Assembly (NCBI GenBank): GCA_017626275.1
Contig: JAGAJD010000099.1
Span: 1-12,765 of the forward strand
Direction of reading: 5' to 3'
Source of the DNA: Lachnospira sp.
GTDB lineage: Bacteria; Bacillota; Clostridia; Lachnospirales; Lachnospiraceae
DNA length: 12,765 nucleotides
Made by a program: the position numbers and the translations under genes. Shown here one piece after another: positions 1 to 6,489 of this stretch (its first letter is position 1; each line of letters begins with the position of its first letter). Below the pieces are notes generated by a model, which saw only the letters and a list, made by a program, of their open reading frames with translations, was not told where the DNA came from and did not search any database.

Positions 1-246
1 ATTGCACAGGCTATGGGTGTTAAGGGTACTGAGAATATGTCACAGGAGGAATACAGAAAAGCTGCTGTTGACGCTGTAAAACAGCTTTCTAAAGATGTTG
101 GAATCCCGGCAGACTTAAAAGAAATTGTAAAAAAAGAAGATATTCCTTTCCTTGCACAGTCAGCTTATGATGACGCATGCCGTCCTGGCAATCCGAAAGA
201 AACAAGCGTTGAAGATATTACAGCATTGTATGAGTCATTATTATAA
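1..246 (+). CDS. Iron-containing alcohol dehydrogenase, C-terminal fragment (partial)
   Basis: The reading frame is open from base 1 to the TAA at 244-246, so only the last 81 residues are in the window and the start lies to the left. The fragment matches the C-terminal helical end of class III iron-dependent alcohol dehydrogenases: a helix containing LSKDVGIPADL, then KEEDIP-type residues, then the ACRPGNPKETSVEDI segment and a short final helix. This tail resembles lactaldehyde/1,2-propanediol reductase (FucO) and related NAD(P)H-dependent fermentative dehydrogenases. The metal-binding Asp/His residues and the nucleotide-binding half are outside the window, so the substrate cannot be assigned; an aldehyde reductase role in fermentation is inference. 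It converges on hcp, and a hairpin at 272-301 lies between them. Family assignment is fairly sure, the specific enzyme is not. Confidence 0.85.
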   Translation: MAQAMGVKGTENMSQEEYRKAAVDAVKQLSKDVGIPADLKEIVKKEDIPFLAQSAYDDACRPGNPKETSVEDITALYESLL

Positions 247-271
247 TCTTTAACAATTTAAATGTATTAAT

Positions 272-301
272 GGAGTGCAGTTTACAACTAAACTGCACCC
301 C
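272..301. terminator. Hairpin between convergent genes, probable bidirectional terminator
   Basis: GTGCAGTTTA (275-284) and TAAACTGCAC (289-298) form a perfect 10-bp stem with a CAAC loop. Two further G-C pairs lie beyond one A/C mismatch. It sits between the stop codons of the convergent dehydrogenase and hcp genes, where a shared terminator is expected. The T tract is short on the + side (ATTTT at 304-308) and poor on the - side, so termination strength is uncertain. Confidence 0.6.
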
Positions 302-306
302 ACATT

Positions 307-1980
307 TTAAATATTCTGTTTAAGACAAGTCTTTATATCATCTTCCGCATTGCTGATTAATCTCAAATCAAACGTATCTGACAAATACTGTAATACATTA
401 GGACTTAAAAACGCCGGCAGTGTCGGACCTAGATAAATTCCTTTAATTCCAAGACTAAGCAAAGCAAGTAAATCTGCAACTGCTTTTTGTTCATACCAAG
501 ACACAATCAACGACAACGGCAGACTATTTACATCTGTATTAAAAGCATCGGCTAAACCTGTTGCGATACATATAGCAGAATACACATCATTACACTGACC
601 GATATCAAGCAGTCTTGGCAACCCTGCTACTTCCCCGAAATCCAGCATATTAAATCTGTATTTACCGCATGCCAATGTCAATATCATACAATCCTTAGGA
701 ACCATTTTGGCGAACTCCGTATAGTAATTACGTCCGGGTCTTGCCCCATCACACCCGCCAATCAAAAAGAAATGCCTAAGCTTTCCGCTCTTCACTGCTT
801 CGACAATTTTATCCGCACAGCTAAGCGCAGCATGATGTCCGAAACCGACAAGTATTTCCTGTGGTTCCTGATCCTCCGTATATCCGCCCAGCTCAATTGC
901 CTGCTGAATAATCTCACTGAAATCTTTCTCTCCGTTTTCATTTCTGCCTATATGCTTCACACCCTCCCAGCCTACAACATTGGTAGTATAAATACGGTCT
1001 TTATAATTGTCTCTTGGACGCATCAGACAGTTTGTCGTCATTAAAATACAGCCGGGAAGATTATCAAACTGCTTTTGCTGATCCTGCCATGCCCCGCCAA
1101 AATTACCAATTAAATGAGGATATTTTTTAAGTCCCTCATATCCATGACACGGAAGCATTTCACCATGTGTATAGATATTAACTCCCTTTCCTTTAGACTG
1201 CTCAAGAAGCAATTCCAAATCTTTTAGGTCATGACCTGACACAACAATAAACGGACCTTTCTTAATGTGAACATCTACCTTATGCGGGGCAGGATTTCCA
1301 TAAATTGTTGTATTCGCCTCATCCAGCTTCTTCATTACCTCAATAGCCATTTCTCCTGTACGCATAGTCATTCGTATAAGTTCTTCCACCGTCAGATTGT
1401 CATCTGTCATAGCTTCTAATGCTAAAATATAGAAATCATCTACTAAATCGCTGTAATACCCAAGTTCTCTCGCCTGATGTCCATATGCGCTTATACCCTT
1501 TAATCCATACAGAATAGTCTGCCTTAAAGAACGAATATCAGGGTCAAGAGATTTATCATACATAATTCCCGCAAGTGGTGCATCTTTTAACATCTCCGTC
1601 TTCGTCTCCGGCAGATTATATAAGGCATGGGCAGTATTATTCCCCGTCTCACCAACCATACTTCTTAAACGCTCCTTTATCTGCTGCGACTCTCTTAGTA
1701 ATGCAACATGCACATCTGCATCAAAATTAACGTTAGTAAGCGTTGTAAAAAGCACATTTTCAATAAAACTAACCACTGTTTTATCCATATGCTGCCCCTC
1801 TTCCACCAGCACTTTTCCATAACAGCTTATTCCCTTAACCTGAAAAATTAATAAATCCTGTAAATTAGCAATTTCGGGTGTCTTTCCGCACACTCCCATT
1901 TTTGTACAGCCTCTTCCATTTGCAGTCTGCTCACATTGGTAGCAGAACATTTCATAGCCCAAATCCATGTTATTACTCAT
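307..1980 (-). CDS. hcp: Hydroxylamine reductase / hybrid cluster protein (class I Hcp)
   Basis: This is a 557-residue cytoplasmic iron-sulfur protein of normal full length. The N-terminal cluster motif is C13-x2-C16-x8-C25-x5-C31, the closely spaced anaerobe pattern rather than the enterobacterial type. All ligands of the hybrid 4Fe-2S-2O cluster can be placed by comparison with Desulfovibrio Hcp: H250, E274, C318, C410 (the persulfide cysteine, in GGCDGARPGR), C438, C463, E497 and K499. The family reduces hydroxylamine to ammonia in vitro and is linked in vivo to nitric oxide reduction and S-nitrosylation. The ATG at 1980 follows AGGAGG (1988-1993) with a 7-nt gap, which favours this start over the internal ATGs at residues 5 and 11. 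A weak promoter candidate, CTGACA (2055-2060), 17 bp, TGTATT (2032-2037), lies in the gap after the S8 peptidase gene. No separate Hcr reductase gene is adjacent. Confidence 0.96.
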   Translation of the reverse strand: MSNNMDLGYEMFCYQCEQTANGRGCTKMGVCGKTPEIANLQDLLIFQVKGISCYGKVLVEEGQHMDKTVVSFIENVLFTTLTNVNFDADVHVALLRESQQIKERLRSMVGETGNNTAHALYNLPETKTEMLKDAPLAGIMYDKSLDPDIRSLRQTILYGLKGISAYGHQARELGYYSDLVDDFYILALEAMTDDNLTVEELIRMTMRTGEMAIEVMKKLDEANTTIYGNPAPHKVDVHIKKGPFIVVSGHDLKDLELLLEQSKGKGVNIYTHGEMLPCHGYEGLKKYPHLIGNFGGAWQDQQKQFDNLPGCILMTTNCLMRPRDNYKDRIYTTNVVGWEGVKHIGRNENGEKDFSEIIQQAIELGGYTEDQEPQEILVGFGHHAALSCADKIVEAVKSGKLRHFFLIGGCDGARPGRNYYTEFAKMVPKDCMILTLACGKYRFNMLDFGEVAGLPRLLDIGQCNDVYSAICIATGLADAFNTDVNSLPLSLIVSWYEQKAVADLLALLSLGIKGIYLGPTLPAFLSPNVLQYLSDTFDLRLISNAEDDIKTCLKQNI

Positions 1981-2064
1981 CTAACAGCCTCCTGATTGAT
2001 TTGTGCATAGTATCTGCAAATGAAGCAAAAAAATACATAAAAGTTATTTTAAATTGTCAGCTAT

Positions 2065-3756
2065 CTACGGCAAACTATCCGCCAGACACAATGCTCCCCA
2101 CCCCGTTCTTACCGATGGAACAGGCTCGCCGGGAAGAGGTTTTGCACCTTTTATAAGATACGCCTTTAACTTTTCCCCATAAAGAAATGCGTCATTTCCC
2201 TGCACAATCCCCCATTCCATAAGCAGTGCAGCACTCCCTGTCACAAACGGCACTGCATAAGAGGTTCCCGTCACTGTCTGTATTCCTGTTCTTCCCTTTA
2301 CCGCCGCCGGAACCATTACGCTCACTCCGGGAGCCGCAAGCTCAGGCTTTACTATTGTACTGCCTCCGATAACAACAATATAACCGCGTCCTGAAAATGG
2401 TGCAGGTATTCCCGTTCTTGCGTCATACGCACCAACCGAAATTGCCTTTGACGCCGTTGACGGAATCGTAAAAGTAAAACTGCTGTCAGGGCTTGTAAAC
2501 CCTGTTCCGATATTCAATGCATTTTCTGCCGGAAGCCACATATCAAATCTGCCGTTGACAATATTTATTGGAACCAGCCTGAACTTCCAGATTCCTGCCT
2601 GAATGTAATCCCGCTGCGGAAGTAAATCGATATAAATTTCCTGTCTTATACTAAACGGCGAAGGCTCACCATAATACGAAAGAATTTCAGTATTTTCACT
2701 TACTGCACGACTCACCGTACTGCTTTTCTGAACTCTTCCAAGATTTTTTCCTGATGGAGTAATAAGCTCTATCTCAAATTCGTCCCAGTAATCTTTCCAA
2801 ATCTGAATACTAAGACCTGTCTCATAATTACTTACAGCAAGCTCTATAATCTGCTCCTCATCGTCTGATAATACACCGCCTGCATGTGTAGCACCAAGTC
2901 CCTCATTTCCGTTTCCTATACATATAGAACACTTCCAACTGTCGGAAATATCATTAATAAAGCTTTCAAGCAAAGAACTTCCCGTATGGTCGCCATAATT
3001 ATTCCCAAAGCTTATATTAATTGCAACAGGCTTTTCATAGGTAATTGCTTTTTTGATAACATAGTCCAAAGCCTCCATAAGCTGTGTTGTTCTAGGAAAA
3101 GATTCTTCTGCCGCAAGACCCAGCTTTACAACTATTATATCCGACTTATCCGCAACACCGCTTCTTCCGCATGCAATTACAGCAACATTTGTTCCATGCC
3201 CCAAAACATCTTTTCCCGGAATCCTTTCCGGCTCCTCTTTAAGCGCCGCATCTATCTGCTCTCTGCCGTACTCCTCCCCTGTCGTCTGATCCCATATATT
3301 AAGAATCCTTGTGCTTCCGTCATCAGCCTTAAATTCCCTGCTTTCAGCGTTAATTCCCGTATCAATTACAGCCATGATTGTTCCTGTCCCATGAAGATTA
3401 TACGGATTATCAACGCCCTGCTGCACTGCATTAATACATGATGCTGTCTTGCCCGCAGACAGTTCAAAATAAAGTCTTTTGGGCTTTTCCACATAATCTA
3501 TCATCGCCTCATTTGAAATCGGCTCGACAAGATTTTGGGGTGCAATAACAATAGCATACTGGTTTAGTAACTGCCGCACCTGAATCTCAGGATATTTTTC
3601 CTGCAATGTATTAATATCTCCTGTAAACCGCACAATAAGCTCCCACGTTTTATCCTGCACATTATAACCTGTGCTAAGCTGAGGCGATTTTTCACGCTCC
3701 TCCTCGCTTACCTGCATACTGATATTTAACAAATTTTCCAGTTTCTGATCTGCCAT
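2065..3756 (-). CDS. S8 family subtilisin-like serine peptidase, Csp-like
   Basis: 563 residues. The catalytic triad is intact: D132 in AVIDTGIN, H187 in GHGTNVA and S499 in GTSYAVPF, with oxyanion Asn N284 in GNGNEG. Residues 1 to about 95 look like an inhibitory prodomain ending near YVEKPKRLYFEL. About 170 residues between the oxyanion Asn and the Ser region (roughly 290-460) are beta-rich, matching the jelly-roll insert of the clostridial Csp family, whose studied members process the germination hydrolase pro-SleC. No signal peptide is visible, so the product is probably intracellular or packaged. The substrate is unknown; a germination role is only a family-based possibility. The gene follows the terminator at 3821-3863, so it needs its own promoter. 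The start is uncertain: no clear Shine-Dalgarno precedes the ATG at 3756 or the next ATG (residue 14), and a TATAAT lies only 3 nt before the ATG. Confidence 0.93.
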   Translation of the reverse strand: MADQKLENLLNISMQVSEEEREKSPQLSTGYNVQDKTWELIVRFTGDINTLQEKYPEIQVRQLLNQYAIVIAPQNLVEPISNEAMIDYVEKPKRLYFELSAGKTASCINAVQQGVDNPYNLHGTGTIMAVIDTGINAESREFKADDGSTRILNIWDQTTGEEYGREQIDAALKEEPERIPGKDVLGHGTNVAVIACGRSGVADKSDIIVVKLGLAAEESFPRTTQLMEALDYVIKKAITYEKPVAINISFGNNYGDHTGSSLLESFINDISDSWKCSICIGNGNEGLGATHAGGVLSDDEEQIIELAVSNYETGLSIQIWKDYWDEFEIELITPSGKNLGRVQKSSTVSRAVSENTEILSYYGEPSPFSIRQEIYIDLLPQRDYIQAGIWKFRLVPINIVNGRFDMWLPAENALNIGTGFTSPDSSFTFTIPSTASKAISVGAYDARTGIPAPFSGRGYIVVIGGSTIVKPELAAPGVSVMVPAAVKGRTGIQTVTGTSYAVPFVTGSAALLMEWGIVQGNDAFLYGEKLKAYLIKGAKPLPGEPVPSVRTGWGALCLADSLP

Positions 3757-3820
3757 ATAATTATACTAAGTCCCGTTTCCGCTTTCTATATCATATGACA
3801 CTTATTTATTAATATAACAA

Positions 3821-3863
3821 AAAAGCCGCAGACAACTGCACAATTACAGTATCTGCGGCTTTT
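3821..3863 (-). terminator. Strong intrinsic terminator after the folT-yfcE-zinc ribbon block
   Basis: AAAAGCCGCAGA (3821-3832) and TCTGCGGCTTTT (3852-3863) form a perfect 12-bp stem. ACTG (3835-3838) and CAGT (3847-3850) can add an inner helix in the 19-nt loop. Read on the - strand, the stem runs into TTTTTT then G (bases 3823 down to 3817), a classical U tract. It lies 12 nt past the stop of the membrane zinc-ribbon gene and before the S8 peptidase gene. The A run on the other side could also let it act on + transcripts, but no + gene needs it. Confidence 0.9.
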
Positions 3864-3875
3864 AACCCTTAAGCT

Positions 3876-4280
3876 TTATGACTTTCTTGTAAACTCTATC
3901 CGGCACTTAGGACACTTAATACTTATCCTTCCTTTTCCTCTCGGAACTCTGATTTTCTGAGAACAGCTCGGACACTTAAAAATCCTGTGTGTTTTCTGAT
4001 CCTTAATACGAAGCCTGTAATTATTGAACTTTCTTAAAACATCGTACTTAAGCTTCAGATACATCTGATTCTCACTGTATCTTCTTGAAATATTTCTTGA
4101 AAATGCCCTGTAATAAGAATATATAATGCCTGCCAATGCCAGCATATAAATAAGTCCGTTTTTTGTAAATAAAGTAATAATCAGTAATGCAAAGCATACA
4201 TAATTTATCATTCTTGATAACTGGTCTATTCCGTAACGGCCATACATAAACTTTGCCATGCGTTCCTTAAATCTTCCCAT
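3876..4280 (-). CDS. Small membrane protein with C-terminal zinc ribbon, function unknown
   Basis: From the ATG at 4280 the protein has 134 residues. A basic N-terminus (1-24) leads into two closely spaced hydrophobic helices (about 25-40 and 43-57), so a membrane hairpin is likely with both ends in the cytoplasm. A basic, tyrosine-rich linker (about 58-100) follows. The C-terminal zinc ribbon has C103-x2-C106 (CPSC) and C123-x2-C126 (CPKC), with a basic hairpin between them. No function is recognised. The strong positive charge and the ribbon suggest binding to nucleic acid or to a protein partner at the membrane (inference). GGTGAG, ending 4 nt before the ATG, supports this start; an in-frame GTG at 4289 would add three residues but has a poorly placed ribosome site. 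It lies 93 nt after yfcE and directly before the strong terminator. A TATAGT at 4322-4327 could be a weak internal -10. Confidence 0.82.
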   Translation of the reverse strand: MGRFKERMAKFMYGRYGIDQLSRMINYVCFALLIITLFTKNGLIYMLALAGIIYSYYRAFSRNISRRYSENQMYLKLKYDVLRKFNNYRLRIKDQKTHRIFKCPSCSQKIRVPRGKGRISIKCPKCRIEFTRKS

Positions 4281-4373
4281 TGCACTCACCGCCCATGAGG
4301 CGCACCTTTCTTCTTGATTTTACTATATTTACTGTACCATACTTATCTGCAAAATCAATTAAGAAATTATAAA

Positions 4374-4925
4374 TTATTGTATAAGTTCTCTTTCAGTCAT
4401 ATAAACATTTCCCTCTAAATCTTTCCATACGAACTGCTCTTCCAATATAATATAACTGTGTCTGCTGTTCTCCTTAGGAATCGATACAGAGCCGGGATTA
4501 ATATAAATATAACCGTCCTGCTTCTCAAGCTTAGGAATATGTGTGTGACCGCAGATAAGATAATCGCCCTGCTTTAATGACGGCCTATTCTTCTCATCTA
4601 ATTTATGTCCATGTGCAAACACCAGCGTTTTATCATTGACATACATACATGCCTGTTCACACAGCACATTAAAGTCAAGCACCATCTGATCCACTTCCGT
4701 ATCACAGTTTCCACGAACGCACATAATCTCGTCCTTAAGAGGATTGAGCATTGCAATAACTTCCTTTGGCGCATATTCTTTTGGAAGATCATTTCTCGGT
4801 CCGTGATAAAGAATATCACCTAATAAAACAAGCTTATCCGCCTTTTCATCTTCATATCTTTCAAGCAGCTTCCTGCAGTAATAAGCGGAACCGTGAATAT
4901 CCGAAGCAATCATAATTTTTTTCAT
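4374..4925 (-). CDS. yfcE: YfcE-like metallophosphoesterase (phosphodiesterase)
   Basis: 183 residues, the usual length for the YfcE/MJ0936 family of small calcineurin-like phosphodiesterases. The di-metal motifs appear in order: D9-x-H11 (ASDIHG), GD37, GN73CD, H105 (AHGH) and GH127-x-H129 (GHTH), followed by the typical INPGSVSIP strand. Family members hydrolyse model phosphodiesters with Mn2+ in vitro; the physiological substrate is not established, so the symbol marks family membership only. The protein is soluble and cytoplasmic. The ATG at 4925 has AGGAG (4932-4936) 6 nt upstream. The gene starts only 23 nt after the folT stop, so it is very probably co-transcribed with folT and under the same riboswitch-bearing leader. 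A link between the phosphoesterase and folate (for example hydrolysis of a phosphorylated pterin) would be speculation. Confidence 0.93.
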   Translation of the reverse strand: MKKIMIASDIHGSAYYCRKLLERYEDEKADKLVLLGDILYHGPRNDLPKEYAPKEVIAMLNPLKDEIMCVRGNCDTEVDQMVLDFNVLCEQACMYVNDKTLVFAHGHKLDEKNRPSLKQGDYLICGHTHIPKLEKQDGYIYINPGSVSIPKENSRHSYIILEEQFVWKDLEGNVYMTERELIQ

Positions 4926-4948
4926 GTCTTTCTCCTTTTAAACAGAAG

Positions 4949-5521
4949 CTAATTTAATTTACTCTTAATTATTCTTACAAAATACAGCACATAATATGTC
5001 AGAATAATATTTATAGGAAGCTGTATCATGTTTTTTATAAATCTTGAAGTCAGGTAGAAGAAAAATCCTTTTCCGTACATCATGTTTACCCAGTATGTAC
5101 CAAGCAGGACATTTACAAGTAATGTCTCTAAAAGCATAACAAATGCAACACGGATAAGAAATTTTACATCGATGACCTTTCCCTTCTTTGGAAACCTGTT
5201 ATACAAAAATAATCCGTAAATGAAACAAGCCAAAGCTGCGTTTAATGTCCAGCCCCAGAAAAACGGGCCTGTCGGCTTTAATACGAACTGTACAAGGTCT
5301 CCCACACCGCCGCATACAAAGCCTACCACCGGTCCATACATTGCACCGATTACTACATTTGCAAGAAATGAGACTGAGATTCTTAAAGACGGTGTTACCT
5401 GAAACGAAACAAAGTAGGCTAAAACCGTATGCAGCGCAATAAGCAGTGCTGCCGTGACAAGCGACTTTACATTCTTAAATTCAGCCGCCGACTTCTTGAA
5501 ATTTTGTAAAAATGTTTTCAT
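4949..5521 (-). CDS. folT: Folate-specific ECF transporter S component (FolT)
   Basis: A 190-residue, very hydrophobic protein with about six predicted membrane helices, matching the size of ECF-type S components. The segment from R47 through RISVSFLANVVIGAMYGP, GGVGDLVQF and FFWGWTLNA (to about residue 95) fits the conserved core of the folate S-component family. AALLIALH in helix 1 carries the small-residue spacing used to dock onto the shared EcfT subunit. The protein would bind folate outside the cell and import it together with an EcfA/A'/T module; none of those genes are here, as is normal for group II ECF systems. The leader carries a tetrahydrofolate riboswitch, which independently supports the substrate. 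The ATG at 5521 follows AAAGGAGG (5530-5537) with an 8-nt gap. First gene of the folT-yfcE block. Confidence 0.95.
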   Translation of the reverse strand: MKTFLQNFKKSAAEFKNVKSLVTAALLIALHTVLAYFVSFQVTPSLRISVSFLANVVIGAMYGPVVGFVCGGVGDLVQFVLKPTGPFFWGWTLNAALACFIYGLFLYNRFPKKGKVIDVKFLIRVAFVMLLETLLVNVLLGTYWVNMMYGKGFFFYLTSRFIKNMIQLPINIILTYYVLYFVRIIKSKLN

Positions 5522-5590
5522 AAAAAAAACCTCCTTTGCAGTAACTGACGCTCTACATAAAGAGGCATATAAAAATACACGTATAATTAT
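5522..5590 (-). promoter_or_regulatory. folT expression platform: proposed Shine-Dalgarno sequestering switch
   Basis: Two mutually exclusive helices can be drawn downstream of the aptamer. In one, the 3' side of P1 continues as CUACAUAA (5594 to 5587) and pairs perfectly over 8 bp with UUAUGUAG (5560 to 5553). In the other, CCUCUUU (5565 to 5559) pairs with the folT Shine-Dalgarno AAAGGAGG (5537 to 5530) with one bulged G. The two partners overlap at 5559-5560. Ligand-stabilised P1 would occupy CUAC, free CCUCUUU, and hide the ribosome site (OFF). No terminator hairpin with a U tract is seen, so control is more likely translational. The pairings are seen; the mechanism is inferred. Confidence 0.55.
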
Positions 5591-5693
5591 GTAGCAGCGG
5601 GATGCGGACTATGTATCGCAAGAATCTATCCTTTCGTCCGAATGACAACTCCCTGTTCACCCGGCACTTAACGCACACAATCCTACTCTGCAC
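5591..5693 (-). ncRNA. Tetrahydrofolate (THF, folT-motif) riboswitch aptamer
   Basis: Read on the - strand, the leader contains the recognisable THF aptamer core: GAGUAG near the 5' side, GCGUUAAGUGCC (5674 to 5663), an AGGGAGUUGUC segment, CGGACGAAAGG, and GCAUCCCGCU on the 3' side. P1 pairs GUGCAG (5693 to 5688) with CUGCUAC (5597 to 5591) with one bulge. P2 pairs GGAUUGUGUG (5683 to 5674) with UACAUAGUCC (5615 to 5606), ten pairs including G-U pairs. The long-range pseudoknot of this class is possible between GGGA (5653 to 5650) and UCCC (5602 to 5599). THF riboswitches are established regulators of folT in Firmicutes and normally repress when reduced folate is abundant. The next gene is folT, which fits. 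Confidence 0.9.
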
Positions 5694-5710
5694 TTATCTT
5701 TCTTATTGTT

Positions 5711-5728
5711 ATGTTGTTTTCACAACAT
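5711..5728 (-). other. Hairpin at the predicted 5' end of the folT transcript
   Basis: ATGTTGT and ACAACAT form a 7-bp stem; the loop on the - strand is GAAA, a stable GNRA-type tetraloop. It begins at or next to the predicted transcription start (about 6-7 nt after the -10 at 5734-5739) and ends before the aptamer. With no U tract it is not a terminator. A 5'-end stabilising stem for the transcript is a reasonable inference. Confidence 0.5.
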
Positions 5729-5733
5729 AGTGT

Positions 5734-5762
5734 ATTATATACATGTATACATGATTTGTAAA
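5734..5762 (-). promoter_or_regulatory. folT promoter (sigma-A type) with a palindrome in the spacer
   Basis: On the - strand, TTTACA (5757-5762), a 17-bp spacer and a perfect TATAAT (5734-5739) make the best sigma-A promoter in the window. It starts a leader of about 205 nt that contains the THF riboswitch. The spacer holds the perfect 12-bp palindrome CATGTATACATG (5742-5753), positioned where a repressor could block RNA polymerase. Confidence 0.8.
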
Positions 5763-5783
5763 GCAAAAAAACAAATTTTTTCC

Positions 5784-6440
5784 TTATTCTTCCTTTTCCT
5801 CAACCTCTTCGATATCTAATTTATCATCTGCCTCTTCCTCCGGCTCATCTTTCGATTCTTCCTTCGGCTCTTCGGCTGCTTTCTGTGCTGCCTCATCTTC
5901 CGGTTGTACAGGCTCCGTGCTATCCTCTGCAAAATCACTTTCCGTATCTTCAAAATCATCATCATCATCTACATAGAAATTTACAGGGATAACCTCAACA
6001 TTACTCATTGTTGCCTTACCGATAACATAAACTGTGTGGATATCCTCTTCATCAACATTTTCCACAAGATTCCTTACACCGCTGCATGTTTTCTCCACGT
6101 CACATGCCGCATTTACACCTTCAGGAAGAATAATTGTCAATGTACTTGCAGTGCTTGTAAAGTTAATATAAACATCTTTTTCAAATACCGCCAGACCTAA
6201 ATCAAGCACAGCCTTTGAACCAACAGTCTTGATTTCACAGCCTGAAAATTCCTCATCTTCAATCTCGACAATCTTCTTTTCAAAAATTGCATTGTACTTC
6301 TTTACTTCTGCATCAACGCTTTCATTTTCTTCCTGCACATACTGCTCCTTGACTGTCTTATATTTGTCATAAGCAACCTTTCCTGCGACTGCTGCCGCAC
6401 CAATTCCTATAATAGTCTTTGCCAGTTTCTTTTTTGCCAT
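5784..6440 (-). CDS. Anchored protein with adhesin-like beta domain and acidic tail, function unknown
   Basis: From the ATG at 6440 the protein has 218 residues. This start has GGAGGT 5 nt upstream; the longer frame up to 6473 would begin inside the leader hairpin and is rejected. The N-terminus MAKKKLAKTIIGIGAAAVAGK is a basic patch plus a short hydrophobic, glycine/alanine-rich helix (about 8-24), likely a membrane anchor or amphipathic helix. Residues about 45-157 look beta-rich, with a strand-turn pattern around LTIILPEGVNAACDVEKTCSGV that resembles DUF4097/LiaF-type beta-helix domains; this is a weak fold impression. Residues about 158-218 are extremely acidic, with a run of five Asp and many Glu/Lys pairs, probably disordered. 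It is the last gene after hisC and queH, 49 nt past queH, with its own hairpin-GGAATGGAG leader. I do not recognise a function. Confidence 0.8.
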   Translation of the reverse strand: MAKKKLAKTIIGIGAAAVAGKVAYDKYKTVKEQYVQEENESVDAEVKKYNAIFEKKIVEIEDEEFSGCEIKTVGSKAVLDLGLAVFEKDVYINFTSTASTLTIILPEGVNAACDVEKTCSGVRNLVENVDEEDIHTVYVIGKATMSNVEVIPVNFYVDDDDDFEDTESDFAEDSTEPVQPEDEAAQKAAEEPKEESKDEPEEEADDKLDIEEVEEKEE

Positions 6441-6447
6441 AATAGAC

Positions 6448-6470
6448 CTCCATTCCGCCGCCCACGCAGC
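6448..6470 (-). promoter_or_regulatory. Leader element copy 1: hairpin followed by GGAATGGAG
   Basis: On the - strand GCTGC (6470 to 6466), loop GTGG and GCGGC (6461 to 6457) form a 5-bp stem including one U-G pair, followed at once by GGAATGGAG, whose GGAG serves as ribosome site for the gene starting at 6440. The hairpin ends 16 nt before the ATG. The same architecture occurs at 11977-11999. Role unknown; a ribosome-site-proximal RNA element or dispersed repeat is possible. Confidence 0.5.
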
Positions 6471-6489
6471 CAATCAAATTTATTTTATG

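Noticed and set aside
2055..2066. 12-mer TGTCAGCTATCT also found near 11201
   Set aside because: The copies lie in unrelated contexts (the end of the S8 gene region and the HTH region of the ROK gene), with no shared flanks or symmetry; this looks like chance.
2884..3441. A 185-codon open frame on the + strand
   Set aside because: It lies wholly opposite the well-supported S8 peptidase gene, has no ribosome site or recognisable domain, and its composition (Cys/Asn/Ile/Arg-rich) is typical of an antisense shadow frame.
5765..5783. A-rich/T-rich stretch after the acidic-tail gene as an intrinsic terminator
   Set aside because: It could only form an A-T stem with no GC core. Read-through into the folT leader cannot be excluded, but a terminator is not supported.
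6441..6473. Longer N-terminus for the acidic-tail protein (start at 6473)
   Set aside because: That start would read through the leader hairpin and the ribosome site; the ATG at 6440 has GGAGGT at correct spacing.
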